Shown here in pieces: positions 46,490 through 54,934 of a stretch of DNA of 62,279 bases. Each line of letters begins with the position of its first letter. Within the stretch, counting starts at the first letter, position 1. Below the pieces are notes generated by a model. The model saw only the letters and a list, made by a program, of their open reading frames with translations, ran no database searches and was not told the DNA's origin. Both the position numbers and the translations under genes were made by a program. Source of the stretch: Curvibacter gracilis ATCC BAA-807 (GTDB taxonomy: Bacteria > Pseudomonadota > Gammaproteobacteria > Burkholderiales > Burkholderiaceae_C); NCBI RefSeq assembly GCF_000518645.1, contig NZ_JADZ01000033.1, positions 1 through 62,279 of the forward strand, read 5' to 3'.

Positions 46490-46538
46490 TGGTGCGGGGG
46501 TCGGTGCTTGAAGGGGCAGGCCTCTTCAGGCCCGGAGA

Positions 46539-47477
46539 TCAGGCCCCGACGGCGCGTGCGATCCGGGTGCGCGGATCGGTGTCGCGTTCGGTCACGGCTT
46601 GCTGCATCACGAAGTCGAAGCGGGCGCGCTCAAACGGCGCCTCCACACCCAGGGATTCATAGCCGGCCGGGGCAACGTCGTGTTCGATCTTCAGCACCAG
46701 GCCATCGCGTGTGGCAAAGGCAAAGTCGTCGTCGATGTAGGTGTCGCCCGGGATGTTGATCTGGGTCGTCAGGGTGCGATGCCCCTCCTTGACGATGTGG
46801 AAGTGGATGTGGGCCGGGCGGTGGCCGTGGCGGCCCAGCACCTGGAACAGCTCGGAGGTCGGGCTGTTCGGCGGGATCGCATAGCCCGGCGGCAGCGTGG
46901 TGCGGAAGCGGTAGTTGCCCTGGGCATCGGTTTCGATCTTGCGACGCAGTTCGAACTCTTTGAGGCCCGGGAAGAAGTGCGAGTAACCGCCGCTCTTGTT
47001 GGCATGCCAGGCGTCCATGATGGCATTGGCCACGGGCTGACCGGTGTGGTCCAGCACCCGGCCCTCCATGACCAGCACCTTGCCGGTGCCACGGGTGTCG
47101 CTGTCGTCGTCGAGCACGGCCTCGCCCTGGAACAGCGGGGCGCCGGCCACATACAGCGGCCCTTCGATGGCACGCGGCGTGCCGGCCGCGATGCCGGCCT
47201 TGGCATCGGCCTCGTCCATGCGGATGTCCAGCAGGCGGTCAAAGCCCAGGCCGGCGGTGATCAGACCGATCTGGCCCGAGGCGCCCAGGCGGCTCAGCCA
47301 ATCGGCGGCGGCCCAGAACTCGTCAGGCGACACATCCAGCTCGTCAATCGTCTTGAACAGGTCGCTCACGATGCGGGCCACGATGGCGCGGGCGCGCGGG
47401 TTGCCCTCGGCCATCTTCACGCTGTTGACGCGCTCCAGCAGGCTTTGCTGGGTGAATTCATTTTTTGAGGTGCTCAT
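46539..47477 (-). CDS. catA: Catechol 1,2-dioxygenase
   Basis: The 312-residue enzyme has an N-terminal helical dimerisation domain and a catalytic intradiol domain. The iron ligands are Tyr165 (GGYSHF), Tyr199 (PPGYAIP), His223 and His225 (RPAHIHFH). It cleaves catechol between its hydroxyls to cis,cis-muconate. It lies 43 bases after catC in the order catB-catC-catA and ends at a strong terminator. Confidence 0.93.
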   Translation of the reverse strand: MSTSKNEFTQQSLLERVNSVKMAEGNPRARAIVARIVSDLFKTIDELDVSPDEFWAAADWLSRLGASGQIGLITAGLGFDRLLDIRMDEADAKAGIAAGTPRAIEGPLYVAGAPLFQGEAVLDDDSDTRGTGKVLVMEGRVLDHTGQPVANAIMDAWHANKSGGYSHFFPGLKEFELRRKIETDAQGNYRFRTTLPPGYAIPPNSPTSELFQVLGRHGHRPAHIHFHIVKEGHRTLTTQINIPGDTYIDDDFAFATRDGLVLKIEHDVAPAGYESLGVEAPFERARFDFVMQQAVTERDTDPRTRIARAVGA

Positions 47478-47520
47478 TTTTGTCTCCGTAGGTTGGGGGA
47501 AAGGGGTTGCAGGCCAGGGC

Positions 47521-47799
47521 TCAGGCGATGGCCGAGGGGTGTTGCGCCAGTGGGGTGACCGAAATCTTCATGTACGGGAACAGCGGCAGTTGCGACAGCA
47601 GGGTGTGCAGCTCGTCGTTGGACGCCACGTCAAAGACGCTGTAGTTCGCATACTCGCCCACCACGCGCCAGAGATGACGCCAGCGCCCATCGCGCTGCAG
47701 CTCTTGCGAGTAGGCCTTCTCTCGGGTCTTGATGGCCTCGGCCTGCGCAGGGGGCAGGTCGGCGGGCAGGTTCACGTCCATGCGGACCAGGTACAGCAT
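47521..47799 (-). CDS. catC: Muconolactone delta-isomerase
   Basis: The 92-residue protein matches the small CatC family (about 96 residues), beginning MLYLVRMDVNLP. It converts muconolactone to 3-oxoadipate enol-lactone and normally forms a decamer. The ATG at 47799 has AGGAGA upstream. It follows catB by 11 bases. Confidence 0.92.
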   Translation of the reverse strand: MLYLVRMDVNLPADLPPAQAEAIKTREKAYSQELQRDGRWRHLWRVVGEYANYSVFDVASNDELHTLLSQLPLFPYMKISVTPLAQHPSAIA

Positions 47800-47810
47800 G
47801 TCTTGTCTCC

Positions 47811-48992
47811 TCAAGGGTGGGGGCGTTGGCCCAGGTCGATGTGCACGGCATTCAGGCCCGTGCGGGCCCGGTCGAATCGGTCGAGTTGGCCCAGGTCGAC
47901 TTCGACGCCGAAGCCGGGCCCGTCGGGCAGTTGCAGTTCAAAGTCGATGATGGGCATGCGCTCGGTCACGATGTCGTCCACCAGCAATTGAGGGCCGAAC
48001 AGCTCGCAGCCATGGTGCTGGTCTCCGAGGGTGGCAAAGACATGGGCGGAGGCGGCGCTGCCGATCGAGGTCTCCAGCATGGTGCCGCCATACCAGCCGA
48101 TGTCGGCGGCCTCGGCGACCGCGGCCACCTGAAGCGTGCGCAACAGCCCGCCATGCTTGGCCACCTTCAGCGAGAACACCTGGCTGGCCTGATCGCGGGC
48201 CAGCGCCATCGCATCCTGGGGGGTGCACACCGATTCGTCGGCCATGATGCAGGCCCGCGAACCCAGCGTGGCGCTCAACACCTTGAGGGCTTCCCGGTTC
48301 CACTTGGCCACCGGCTGCTCGATCAGCGTGACACCGGCGTCGATCAGCTGCGGCAGGAAGCGCCTGGCCGTGCTGCCGTCCCAGGCCTGATTGACGTCGA
48401 CCGTCAGCGTGGCCTGGCCTTCCAGGCCGCGGGCGATCTGGCTCACGTGGGCCACATCGTCGGCCGGGCTGCGCGCCCCGATCTTCATCTTGAAGATGCG
48501 GTGGCGCCGTTGTTCCAGGCGCAGTTGGGCTTCTTCCAGGTCCTTGCGCACATCGCCGCTGGCCAGGGTCCAGGCCAGGGGCAGGCTGGCGTGGCGCTTG
48601 CTCCCCAGCAATTGGTAGGCCGGCAGGCCCAGGCTGCGGCTGACGGCATCGATCAGCGCCATCTCGACGGCGCTCTTGGCAAAGGCATTGCCGCGGCAGA
48701 AGGTGTCCATGCGGGCCAGTGCGTGGCCGAAGGCGGCGCCGTCCTGCCCCAGCAGGCAGGGCGCCAGGTAGGCCTCGATGGCGTGCCGGATGCTCTCCGG
48801 AGACTCTTCGTTCCACGACGGCCCGCCGATGGTGGCGGCCTCGCCGAAGCCGCAGGCCCCGTTGCGCAGCCACAGCTGCACCACCACCGGGCTCTGGCGG
48901 TTGATGGCACCGAATGCCAGCTTGTGCGGCCGGATGGTGGGGATGTCCAGAATCCTCGCCTCAATGCGCTCAACCACGAAACGACTCGACAT
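47811..48992 (-). CDS. catB: Muconate cycloisomerase
   Basis: The 393-residue enzyme belongs to the enolase superfamily: a capping domain (about 1-130) and a barrel with the catalytic KMKIGAR (Lys pair), and metal ligands in TVDVNQAW, LIEQPV and IMADES. It turns cis,cis-muconate into muconolactone. The ATG at 48992 has AAGG upstream. It diverges from catR across a 127-base region with a LysR-type site. Confidence 0.92.
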   Translation of the reverse strand: MSSRFVVERIEARILDIPTIRPHKLAFGAINRQSPVVVQLWLRNGACGFGEAATIGGPSWNEESPESIRHAIEAYLAPCLLGQDGAAFGHALARMDTFCRGNAFAKSAVEMALIDAVSRSLGLPAYQLLGSKRHASLPLAWTLASGDVRKDLEEAQLRLEQRRHRIFKMKIGARSPADDVAHVSQIARGLEGQATLTVDVNQAWDGSTARRFLPQLIDAGVTLIEQPVAKWNREALKVLSATLGSRACIMADESVCTPQDAMALARDQASQVFSLKVAKHGGLLRTLQVAAVAEAADIGWYGGTMLETSIGSAASAHVFATLGDQHHGCELFGPQLLVDDIVTERMPIIDFELQLPDGPGFGVEVDLGQLDRFDRARTGLNAVHIDLGQRPHP

Positions 48993-49083
48993 GAATGACC
49001 TTTTTTCTGTGCTTCTGTGCAATGGATGGCCAAGGTTACGAGGAAGCCCCACCGCATTCCAATGAAGTATTTATGTTCAAATG

Positions 49084-49098
49084 TTCGATCTCATCGAA
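49084..49098. promoter_or_regulatory. LysR-type operator between catB and catR
   Basis: TTCGAT and ATCGAA form a perfect inverted repeat with a CTC spacer, and contain the T-N11-A core of LysR sites. It lies 22 bases before the catR start and 92 bases before catB, where CatR proteins bind. Confidence 0.65.
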
Positions 49099-49119
49099 TG
49101 ATTGACCTGGGGCACAGGC

Positions 49120-49998
49120 ATGGAAATCCGGCAGCTTCGTTACTTTCTCGACATCGCGCAGACCGAGCACCTGACGCAGTCGGCGCAGAACCTGTTCGTC
49201 ACCCAGTCCACGCTGTCGCACGGCCTGAGGCAGCTCGAGGAAGAGCTGGACACCGCCCTGTTCGACCGGCTCGGGCGCGGCCTCAAGCTGTCGCAGGCGG
49301 GGGCTGAATTCAGGGCCTATGCCACGCGGGCCCTCAAGGAGATCGAGGCCGGCCGCATGGCCCTGGCCGACCTGAGCGGCCTGCAGTCGGGCCGCCTGAC
49401 CATCGGCGCCATCCCCACCTTCCTCAACACCGTGCTGCCGGCCACGGTGGCCGCCTTCTGCGAGCGCTACCCCAAGGTGCAGCTCGAGGTGCGGGATCTG
49501 CGCGCCGGCCCGATCGAGGACCAATTGATGAGCGGTGAGCTGGATCTGGGCATCGCATTTCACCCCACCCGCCATGGCGAGATCGAAACCGAGCCGCTGT
49601 TCGAAGAACGCATGATGGTGGTGCTGCGCAAGACCGCCCCGCAAGCCCGGGGCCAGCACATCACGCTGAAGCGGGCGGCCCAATTGCCCATGGCCCTGCT
49701 GCCGCGCAGTTTTGCCACGCGGCGCATGCTCGACGAGAAATTCAGGCAGGCCGGGGCCGAGCCCCAGGTGCGGGTCGAAATGGAGTCGGTCGAGGCCTTG
49801 CTCGGCGTGTGCCGGCACGGCCCCCTGGCCACCATCGTGCCCGAGCGGGCCGCCCTGCAGATGCCTGATCTGCATGCGATGGCGCTCACCGCGCCCGAGG
49901 TGGTGCGCCACGCCGGCCTGCTGTGGCGGCGCTCCGCCTCGCGCAGCGTGGCCGCGCGCGAGTTTGCCGCCCTGCTGCGGGCTGCCCTGATCGCCTGA
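49120..49998 (+). CDS. catR: CatR-like LysR regulator
   Basis: The 292-residue protein starts with a LysR helix-turn-helix (MEIRQLRYFLDIAQTEHLTQ, then QSTLSHGLRQLEEELD) and has a substrate domain. It diverges from catBCA, the classic catR arrangement, and would activate these genes with muconate. Its sequence is also close to CynR-like LysR proteins, so the name rests mainly on position. The ATG at 49120 is chosen over a TTG at 49102. Confidence 0.85.
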   Translation: MEIRQLRYFLDIAQTEHLTQSAQNLFVTQSTLSHGLRQLEEELDTALFDRLGRGLKLSQAGAEFRAYATRALKEIEAGRMALADLSGLQSGRLTIGAIPTFLNTVLPATVAAFCERYPKVQLEVRDLRAGPIEDQLMSGELDLGIAFHPTRHGEIETEPLFEERMMVVLRKTAPQARGQHITLKRAAQLPMALLPRSFATRRMLDEKFRQAGAEPQVRVEMESVEALLGVCRHGPLATIVPERAALQMPDLHAMALTAPEVVRHAGLLWRRSASRSVAAREFAALLRAALIA

Positions 49999-50172
49999 AG
50001 TGGCGCCCTGCACCGTGCCCGCGGGCTTGGCCCCCCAGGGGGCGGCTGCATCAAGCGACCGCTTCGAACAATGGATCCAACAAATTTCATTGGTCGCGGC
50101 AGCGCAGGGGCGCTATGGTCGGCTTCGTTTGCCGATGACCCTTCCCCCCCTTTTTTCTTCAGTCACTCCTTG

Positions 50173-50937
50173 ATGCCTTCCATTCACTTTGTCCGCCAGG
50201 GCCGCGGCCCCGAAATCGTGCTGAGCCATGCCTTGGGTTGCGACCTGACGATGTGGGACGAACTCGCCCAATGCCTGCAACAGCGCTTCACCGTGCTGCG
50301 CTACGACCACCGCGGGCATGGTCGCTCGCCCGCCCTGCCGGGGCCTTTCAGCATGGACGATCTGGCCGATGATGCGGCGCAGTTCATCGCGCAGCACGCC
50401 AGCGGGCCGGTGCACTTTGTCGGCCTTTCGATGGGGGGCATGACGGCGCAGGCCTTGGCCGCGCGCCACCCTGGCACAGTGCGTTCGGTCTGCATTGCGA
50501 ACTCGGCCAGCCACTACGGCGAGGCGGCCAGAGCCTTGTGGCAGACGCGGGTCGACACCGTGCGGGCACGCGGCATGGAGGTGATTGCCGACGGCGCCCT
50601 GCAGCGCTGGTTCACGCCCGAGTTCCGCGCCGACCGCCAGGGGCGCGAGCGGGTGGCGGCCCTGCGCCAGGTGCTGGTCGGCACCCAGCCCGCCCCGTAT
50701 GCCGAGGCCTGCCTGGCCGTGGCCCACATCGCCTTGGACGAAGGCAATCGCACCATCACCTGCCCCACCCTCGTCATCGCGGGCGAGCGCGATGAGGCCA
50801 CGCCCCCGGCCTTGTCAGAGGCGATCGCGCAAGCCATCCCGGGGGCGCAGCTGCAAAGCCTGAACGCCGCCCACCTGAGTGCGGTGGAGCAGCCGCAGGC
50901 CTTTGCCGCGCTGCTGGAGCGCTTTGTGCTGGGTTGA
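50173..50937 (+). CDS. catD: 3-oxoadipate enol-lactonase
   Basis: The 254-residue alpha/beta hydrolase has the nucleophile in GLSMGG, an acid in GERDEATPP and a His in the AAHLS segment. The sequence and size fit PcaD/CatD enzymes, which hydrolyse 3-oxoadipate enol-lactone to 3-oxoadipate. It lies downstream of catR rather than with catBCA. The frame stays open back to 50071, but similarity begins at the ATG at 50173. Confidence 0.88.
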   Translation: MPSIHFVRQGRGPEIVLSHALGCDLTMWDELAQCLQQRFTVLRYDHRGHGRSPALPGPFSMDDLADDAAQFIAQHASGPVHFVGLSMGGMTAQALAARHPGTVRSVCIANSASHYGEAARALWQTRVDTVRARGMEVIADGALQRWFTPEFRADRQGRERVAALRQVLVGTQPAPYAEACLAVAHIALDEGNRTITCPTLVIAGERDEATPPALSEAIAQAIPGAQLQSLNAAHLSAVEQPQAFAALLERFVLG

Positions 50938-50974
50938 TCAGCGCGTGGCCTGGCGCTGGGCGCGTCGGTGCCCG

Positions 50975-52375
50975 TCACCCACCCCGCTGCCAGCGCCCCA
51001 TCCAGCGTGCCATCCATCGTGCCAAGCGCCCCCAGGGCGGCCCCAGGGTTTCGAAGGGGTTGATGGGGCCCACCTGGTGCACCCCACGCGCGTGGCTGAA
51101 GCGCAGAAAGCCGGCGTGCCCGTGGTAGGCCCCGGTGCCGCTGGGGCCGATGCCGCCAAAGGGCAGGCTGTGCTGGGCAATGTGCAGCAAGGTGCCGTTC
51201 AGCGTCACGCCGCCCGAGGGGGCCGCGGCCAGCACCTGCTGGCGCGTGCTGCCCTGGTGGGTGAACAGGTACAGGGCCAGTGGGCGCTCGTGGCGGGCCA
51301 CCAGGGCCAGGGCCTCGTCCAGGGTCTGGTAGGGCACGATGGGCAGGATGGGGCCGAAGATCTCCTCCTGCATCAGCCGCAGGTGCTGCCCGGGGGCCAG
51401 CACCACGGTGGGGGCCACATGCGGGTCGTCGCGCGGCAGCTCGGCGCTGCTCAGCACGCGGGCGCCGCTGGCCCGGGCCTCGTCCAGCAGGGCGTGCAGG
51501 CGGGCGCGGTGGGCGGGGCTGATGATGGCGCTGTAGTCGGGGTTGCGGCCCGGGTCGGGCAGGGTGCGGCGGGCGTGCTGCAGCACGGCGTCGGCAAAGG
51601 CCTCCAGCTGGTGGGCCGGCACCAGGGCGTAGTCGGGGGCGATGCAGGTCTGCCCCGCGTTGACGAACTTGCCGAATGCGATCGAGCGCGCCGCGGCGTC
51701 AATCGCGTGATCAGGGGCCACGATGGCGGGCGACTTGCCGCCCAGCTCCAGCGTCACGGGGGTCAGGTTGGCGGCGGCGGCCTGCATCACCTTGCGGCCC
51801 ACGGCGGTCGAGCCGGTGAACACCAGGTGGTCGAACGGCAGGCTGGCAAAGGCCTGGCCCACCTCCACCCCGCCGGTGGCCACGGCCACCTCGGCCGGGT
51901 CAAAGGCCTCGGCGATCAGCCGCTGCAGCAGGTCAGAAAACGCCGGCGTCAGCTCCGAGGGCTTGAGCAAGGCCCGGTTGCCCGCTGCCAGCGCGTCGCA
52001 CAGCGGCCCGAGCGTCAGCAGCAGCGGGTAGTTCCAGGGCGCCATGATGCCGATCACGCCCAGGGGCTCGTGGCGCAGCTGGTTGCGCCCGGGCAGGAAC
52101 AGCCACTCCACCGCCTGGCGCCGGGGGCGCATCCAGCGGCCCACATGGGCCCGCGCATGGCGCAGTGCGCGCAGCGTGGGCAGCATCTCCAGCAGCTCGG
52201 TCTCGGTGCGGGAGCGGCCGCCAAAATCATGGTCGATGGCGCTGATCAGCGCCTCGGCGTTGCGGCTGACGAGTTGCTCCAGCCGCAGCAGCGAGGCGCG
52301 CCGGGCCTGCAGGTCGGGGGCCGGCTGGCGCCGCGAGGCCTCGTGCTGGCGCATGAACAAGGTGTCGAGGGTCAT
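50975..52375 (-). CDS. Aldehyde dehydrogenase, coniferyl-aldehyde type
   Basis: The 466-residue enzyme has the NAD-binding PWNYPL and FTGSTAVGRKV segments, the ELGGKSP glutamate and the catalytic Cys in FVNAGQTC. It belongs to the class-3/coniferyl-aldehyde dehydrogenase-like group that oxidises aromatic or long-chain aldehydes. The C terminus is basic and amphipathic (WGRLARWMARWMGRW), perhaps for membrane contact. Its ATG overlaps the stop of the GMC gene (ATGA), so alcohol and aldehyde oxidation are coupled. Confidence 0.9.
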   Translation of the reverse strand: MTLDTLFMRQHEASRRQPAPDLQARRASLLRLEQLVSRNAEALISAIDHDFGGRSRTETELLEMLPTLRALRHARAHVGRWMRPRRQAVEWLFLPGRNQLRHEPLGVIGIMAPWNYPLLLTLGPLCDALAAGNRALLKPSELTPAFSDLLQRLIAEAFDPAEVAVATGGVEVGQAFASLPFDHLVFTGSTAVGRKVMQAAAANLTPVTLELGGKSPAIVAPDHAIDAAARSIAFGKFVNAGQTCIAPDYALVPAHQLEAFADAVLQHARRTLPDPGRNPDYSAIISPAHRARLHALLDEARASGARVLSSAELPRDDPHVAPTVVLAPGQHLRLMQEEIFGPILPIVPYQTLDEALALVARHERPLALYLFTHQGSTRQQVLAAAPSGGVTLNGTLLHIAQHSLPFGGIGPSGTGAYHGHAGFLRFSHARGVHQVGPINPFETLGPPWGRLARWMARWMGRWQRGG

Positions 52376-54003
52376 GCCCGGCCTTTCAGGATCAGGTCGG
52401 CGGCCCGTTCGCCGATCATGGCGCTGGGGGCCTGCGTGTTGCCGCTGACCAGGGTGGGCATGATGGAGGCGTCGGCCACGCGCAGGCCGCTCACGCCGCG
52501 CACCCGCAGCGCCGGGTCGAGCACCGAGGCAGGGTCGGTGCCCATGCGGCAGGTGCCTACCGGGTGGTAGATGGTGTCGGACTGGGCCCGGATCAGGGCC
52601 GCCAGCGCGTCGTCGCTCTCGTCGTCCAGCGTGCCATAGATCGGCCGGCCGCCCAGGCCGGCGAAGGGCGGGCTGCGCAGAATGCGCCGCGCCAGGCGCA
52701 CCCCCTGGATCAGCAGCGGCAGGTCGTCGGGGTGCGACAGAAAGGCCGGGTCGATCAAGGGCATGTCGGCCGGGTTGGCGCTGGCCAGGCGCACCGAGCC
52801 GCGGCTGTGCGGCCGCAGTGCGCACACATGCAGCGCCACCCCGGTGGCCAGGTGCTTGCGGCGGCCGTGGTCGTCCACATTGCTCACGCAGAAATGCAGT
52901 TGCAGGTCGGGCCGCTCAAGCTGGGGCGAGCTGCGCACAAAGCCGCCCGCCTCGGCCCCGTTGGTGGTCAAAAATCCACGGCCCTGGCGGAAGGCCGGCA
53001 GGGCCGCCAGCGAGCGCAGCGTGCCCCGCGGCCCCCAGCCGAACAGGCCCGGGCCGTTGAGCCGCAGGTTCAGCGAGTAGTCGAGGTGGTCTTGCAGGTT
53101 TTGCCCCACCTGAGGCGCATCGGCCACCAGGGGGATGCCCAGGCGGGCCAGCTCGTCGGCCGGCCCGATGCCCGACAGGCACAGCAACTGGGGCGAGGCA
53201 ATGGCCCCGGCGCTCAGGATCACCTCGCGCCGGGCAGCCAGCACGCGCACCCCGTCGCGGTCGCCCACCTCCACCCCGGTGGCGCGGCGCCCCTCGAAGC
53301 ACACGCGGTTCACGCGCACCTCGGCCAGCACCTGCAGGTTGGGCTGCGGGGCCCGGCCCCGGTAGGCGCGCGAGGCATCCAGGCGGCGGCCCCCTTGCTG
53401 AAACACCTGGTACAGGCCCACGCCCTCTTGCCGGGCGCCGTTGAAGTCAGCATTGGCCGGCAGGCCGCAGGCCTGGGCGGCGGCCACAAAGGCCTGGCTC
53501 ACGGGGCTGGGCGAGGCCAGGTCGCTCACCACCAGCGGGCCCTGGCGGCCGTGCAGGGCCTCGTCCAGGCCGCCCGGGCGCTGGTTGGCCTCGCTGCGGC
53601 GGAAGAAGGGCAGCACATCGGACCAGCCCCAACCCGGGCAGCCCAGGGCGGCCCAGCCGTCGTAGTCTTCGCGCTGGCCGCGCACGTAGATCATGGCGTT
53701 GATCAGGCTGGAGCCGCCCAGGCCGCGCCCGCGCGGCACATAGCCCGTGCGCCCGCCCAGGCCGGCCTGGGGCACGGTCTGGTAGGCGTAGTTGTGGCGG
53801 TTGCGGCTGGGCACCAGCAGGGCCAGGCCGGCCGGCATCACCGACAAGAACGAGGGCTTGGCCGGCCCGGCTTCGATCAGCAGCACCTGGGCTGCGGGGT
53901 CGCCTTCGGCCAGCCGGGTGGCCAGCGCGCTGCCGGCCGGGCCGGCGCCGACCACGATGTAGTCAGCCTGAAGCGATGTGGTGTTGGGGGTGGTCTGCGC
54001 CAT
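52372..54003 (-). CDS. GMC-family alcohol dehydrogenase
   Basis: The 543-residue flavoprotein has the FAD-binding YIVVGAGPAGSALATRL motif at the N terminus and GMC signatures (GLGGSSLINAMIYVRG; SAGAIASPQLLCLSGIGP). It resembles choline/alcohol dehydrogenases that oxidise primary alcohols to aldehydes. With the next gene it would take an alcohol to the acid. It follows the TetR gene by 48 bases with GGAGA as ribosome site and a palindromic operator in the promoter. Confidence 0.9.
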   Translation of the reverse strand: MAQTTPNTTSLQADYIVVGAGPAGSALATRLAEGDPAAQVLLIEAGPAKPSFLSVMPAGLALLVPSRNRHNYAYQTVPQAGLGGRTGYVPRGRGLGGSSLINAMIYVRGQREDYDGWAALGCPGWGWSDVLPFFRRSEANQRPGGLDEALHGRQGPLVVSDLASPSPVSQAFVAAAQACGLPANADFNGARQEGVGLYQVFQQGGRRLDASRAYRGRAPQPNLQVLAEVRVNRVCFEGRRATGVEVGDRDGVRVLAARREVILSAGAIASPQLLCLSGIGPADELARLGIPLVADAPQVGQNLQDHLDYSLNLRLNGPGLFGWGPRGTLRSLAALPAFRQGRGFLTTNGAEAGGFVRSSPQLERPDLQLHFCVSNVDDHGRRKHLATGVALHVCALRPHSRGSVRLASANPADMPLIDPAFLSHPDDLPLLIQGVRLARRILRSPPFAGLGGRPIYGTLDDESDDALAALIRAQSDTIYHPVGTCRMGTDPASVLDPALRVRGVSGLRVADASIMPTLVSGNTQAPSAMIGERAADLILKGRA

Positions 54004-54056
54004 GTTTGTCTCCGTGTAGGAGTGCGCAGTTTAGGATTTTTGACGAATTCGTCAAA
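54004..54056 (-). promoter_or_regulatory. Promoter and TetR operator for the alcohol-oxidation operon
   Basis: TTTGACGAATTCGTCAAA (54039-54056) is a perfect 18-bp palindrome. On the minus strand its TTGACG acts as a -35 box, and TAAACT lies 16 bases further as -10. A TetR dimer bound here would cover the -35. The left edge of the palindrome also covers the TetR stop codon. Confidence 0.75.
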
Positions 54057-54708
54057 TATTTGTTCGGCAGCCCGGCCACTGGCTGGCGCCGTGGGCAATC
54101 AAGGTGGCCACGCCCTGGCACAGCCCCTCCAGATCGACCGGGTCGCCCCGGCTCATCAGCATCAGCGCCTCCAGGCCGATGGCCACCACCACCGAGGCCA
54201 GCAGGGCCAGCTCGCCATCGCTCAGGCCTTTGTTGGGCAGGGCGCGGCGCAGGTCGGCGCGCAGATCGTCCAGCAGGCCGTTGGTGTCGGCAAAGCCATG
54301 CAGGTAGGCGCGGATGTGGTGCTGGTTGCGCAGGCAGAAATCGGTGGCCCCGGGCCGTTGCAGCACCAGCTCAAAGAATGCCCGGAACGACTGCACCATC
54401 ATCCCCACCAGCTCGGGCTCGCGCTGGCGCGCCTCGCGCGTGGCACTGCGGATCTCGCCCAGCAGCTCGCCCAGCAGCTCTGCAAACACGGCCTGCTGGG
54501 TGCCGAAGTAGTTGTAGAAGGTGCCGTTCGAGGCGCCGCTGCCCGCCACGATGGCGGCCACCGTGGCCCCGTCCAGCCCCACCTCGGCAAACACCTGCCA
54601 GGCCTGGGCCTTCAGGCGGTCGCGCAGTTCGGCGCGCAGCGCATCGCGTTTGGCTGAGGGGCGGTATTTGCGCAGTTCGGGCGCCGGGGCAGGGGGCTGG
54701 CTTGGCAC
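54052..54708 (-). CDS. TetR-family repressor
   Basis: The protein of about 218 residues has an N-terminal TetR helix-turn-helix (TVAAIVAGSGASNGTFYNYF) and a helical ligand-binding domain. The start is uncertain: there is no ATG between 54933 and the domain, so the GTG at 54708 is used; the open frame further up is Ala/Arg-rich and overlaps the divergent LysR promoter. It is the likely repressor of the GMC and aldehyde dehydrogenase genes through the palindrome at 54039-54056, and since that site follows its own gene it may not control itself. Confidence 0.8.
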   Translation of the reverse strand: MPSQPPAPAPELRKYRPSAKRDALRAELRDRLKAQAWQVFAEVGLDGATVAAIVAGSGASNGTFYNYFGTQQAVFAELLGELLGEIRSATREARQREPELVGMMVQSFRAFFELVLQRPGATDFCLRNQHHIRAYLHGFADTNGLLDDLRADLRRALPNKGLSDGELALLASVVVAIGLEALMLMSRGDPVDLEGLCQGVATLIAHGASQWPGCRTNI

Positions 54709-54934
54709 GGAGGGCAGGCGGTGGTGTCTGAGAAAAAGCCCCGGCAAGCGGGGCCGCGGGCGGGCTTGAGCGTAACTGAAAACAGCGCCCTTGCTGTCGC
54801 ACTCTTGAGCCCATGCTTCAGCGCATTCACCCGCACCCAAGCGGGCCCGCCCCGCCAGCCCCAGGGCTGGCCCACACGCTATATTCGCAGCCGAGCCGGC
54901 GGCCCGACCGGCCCACCCAACCGAAAGACCCAAG

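Larger units (their letters stand above)
46198..46538. other. Intergenic stretch, ant promoter region
   Basis: About 340 bases separate antA from catA. It holds the catA terminator (46452-46489) and a short tandem repeat (46392-46423). The antABC promoter must lie here; I could not pick a convincing -10/-35 pair or a complete AraC site. Confidence 0.5.

Noticed and set aside
54709-54933. 75-residue N-terminal extension of the TetR protein
   Set aside because: It is low-complexity, has no similarity to TetR proteins and would cover the divergent LysR promoter.
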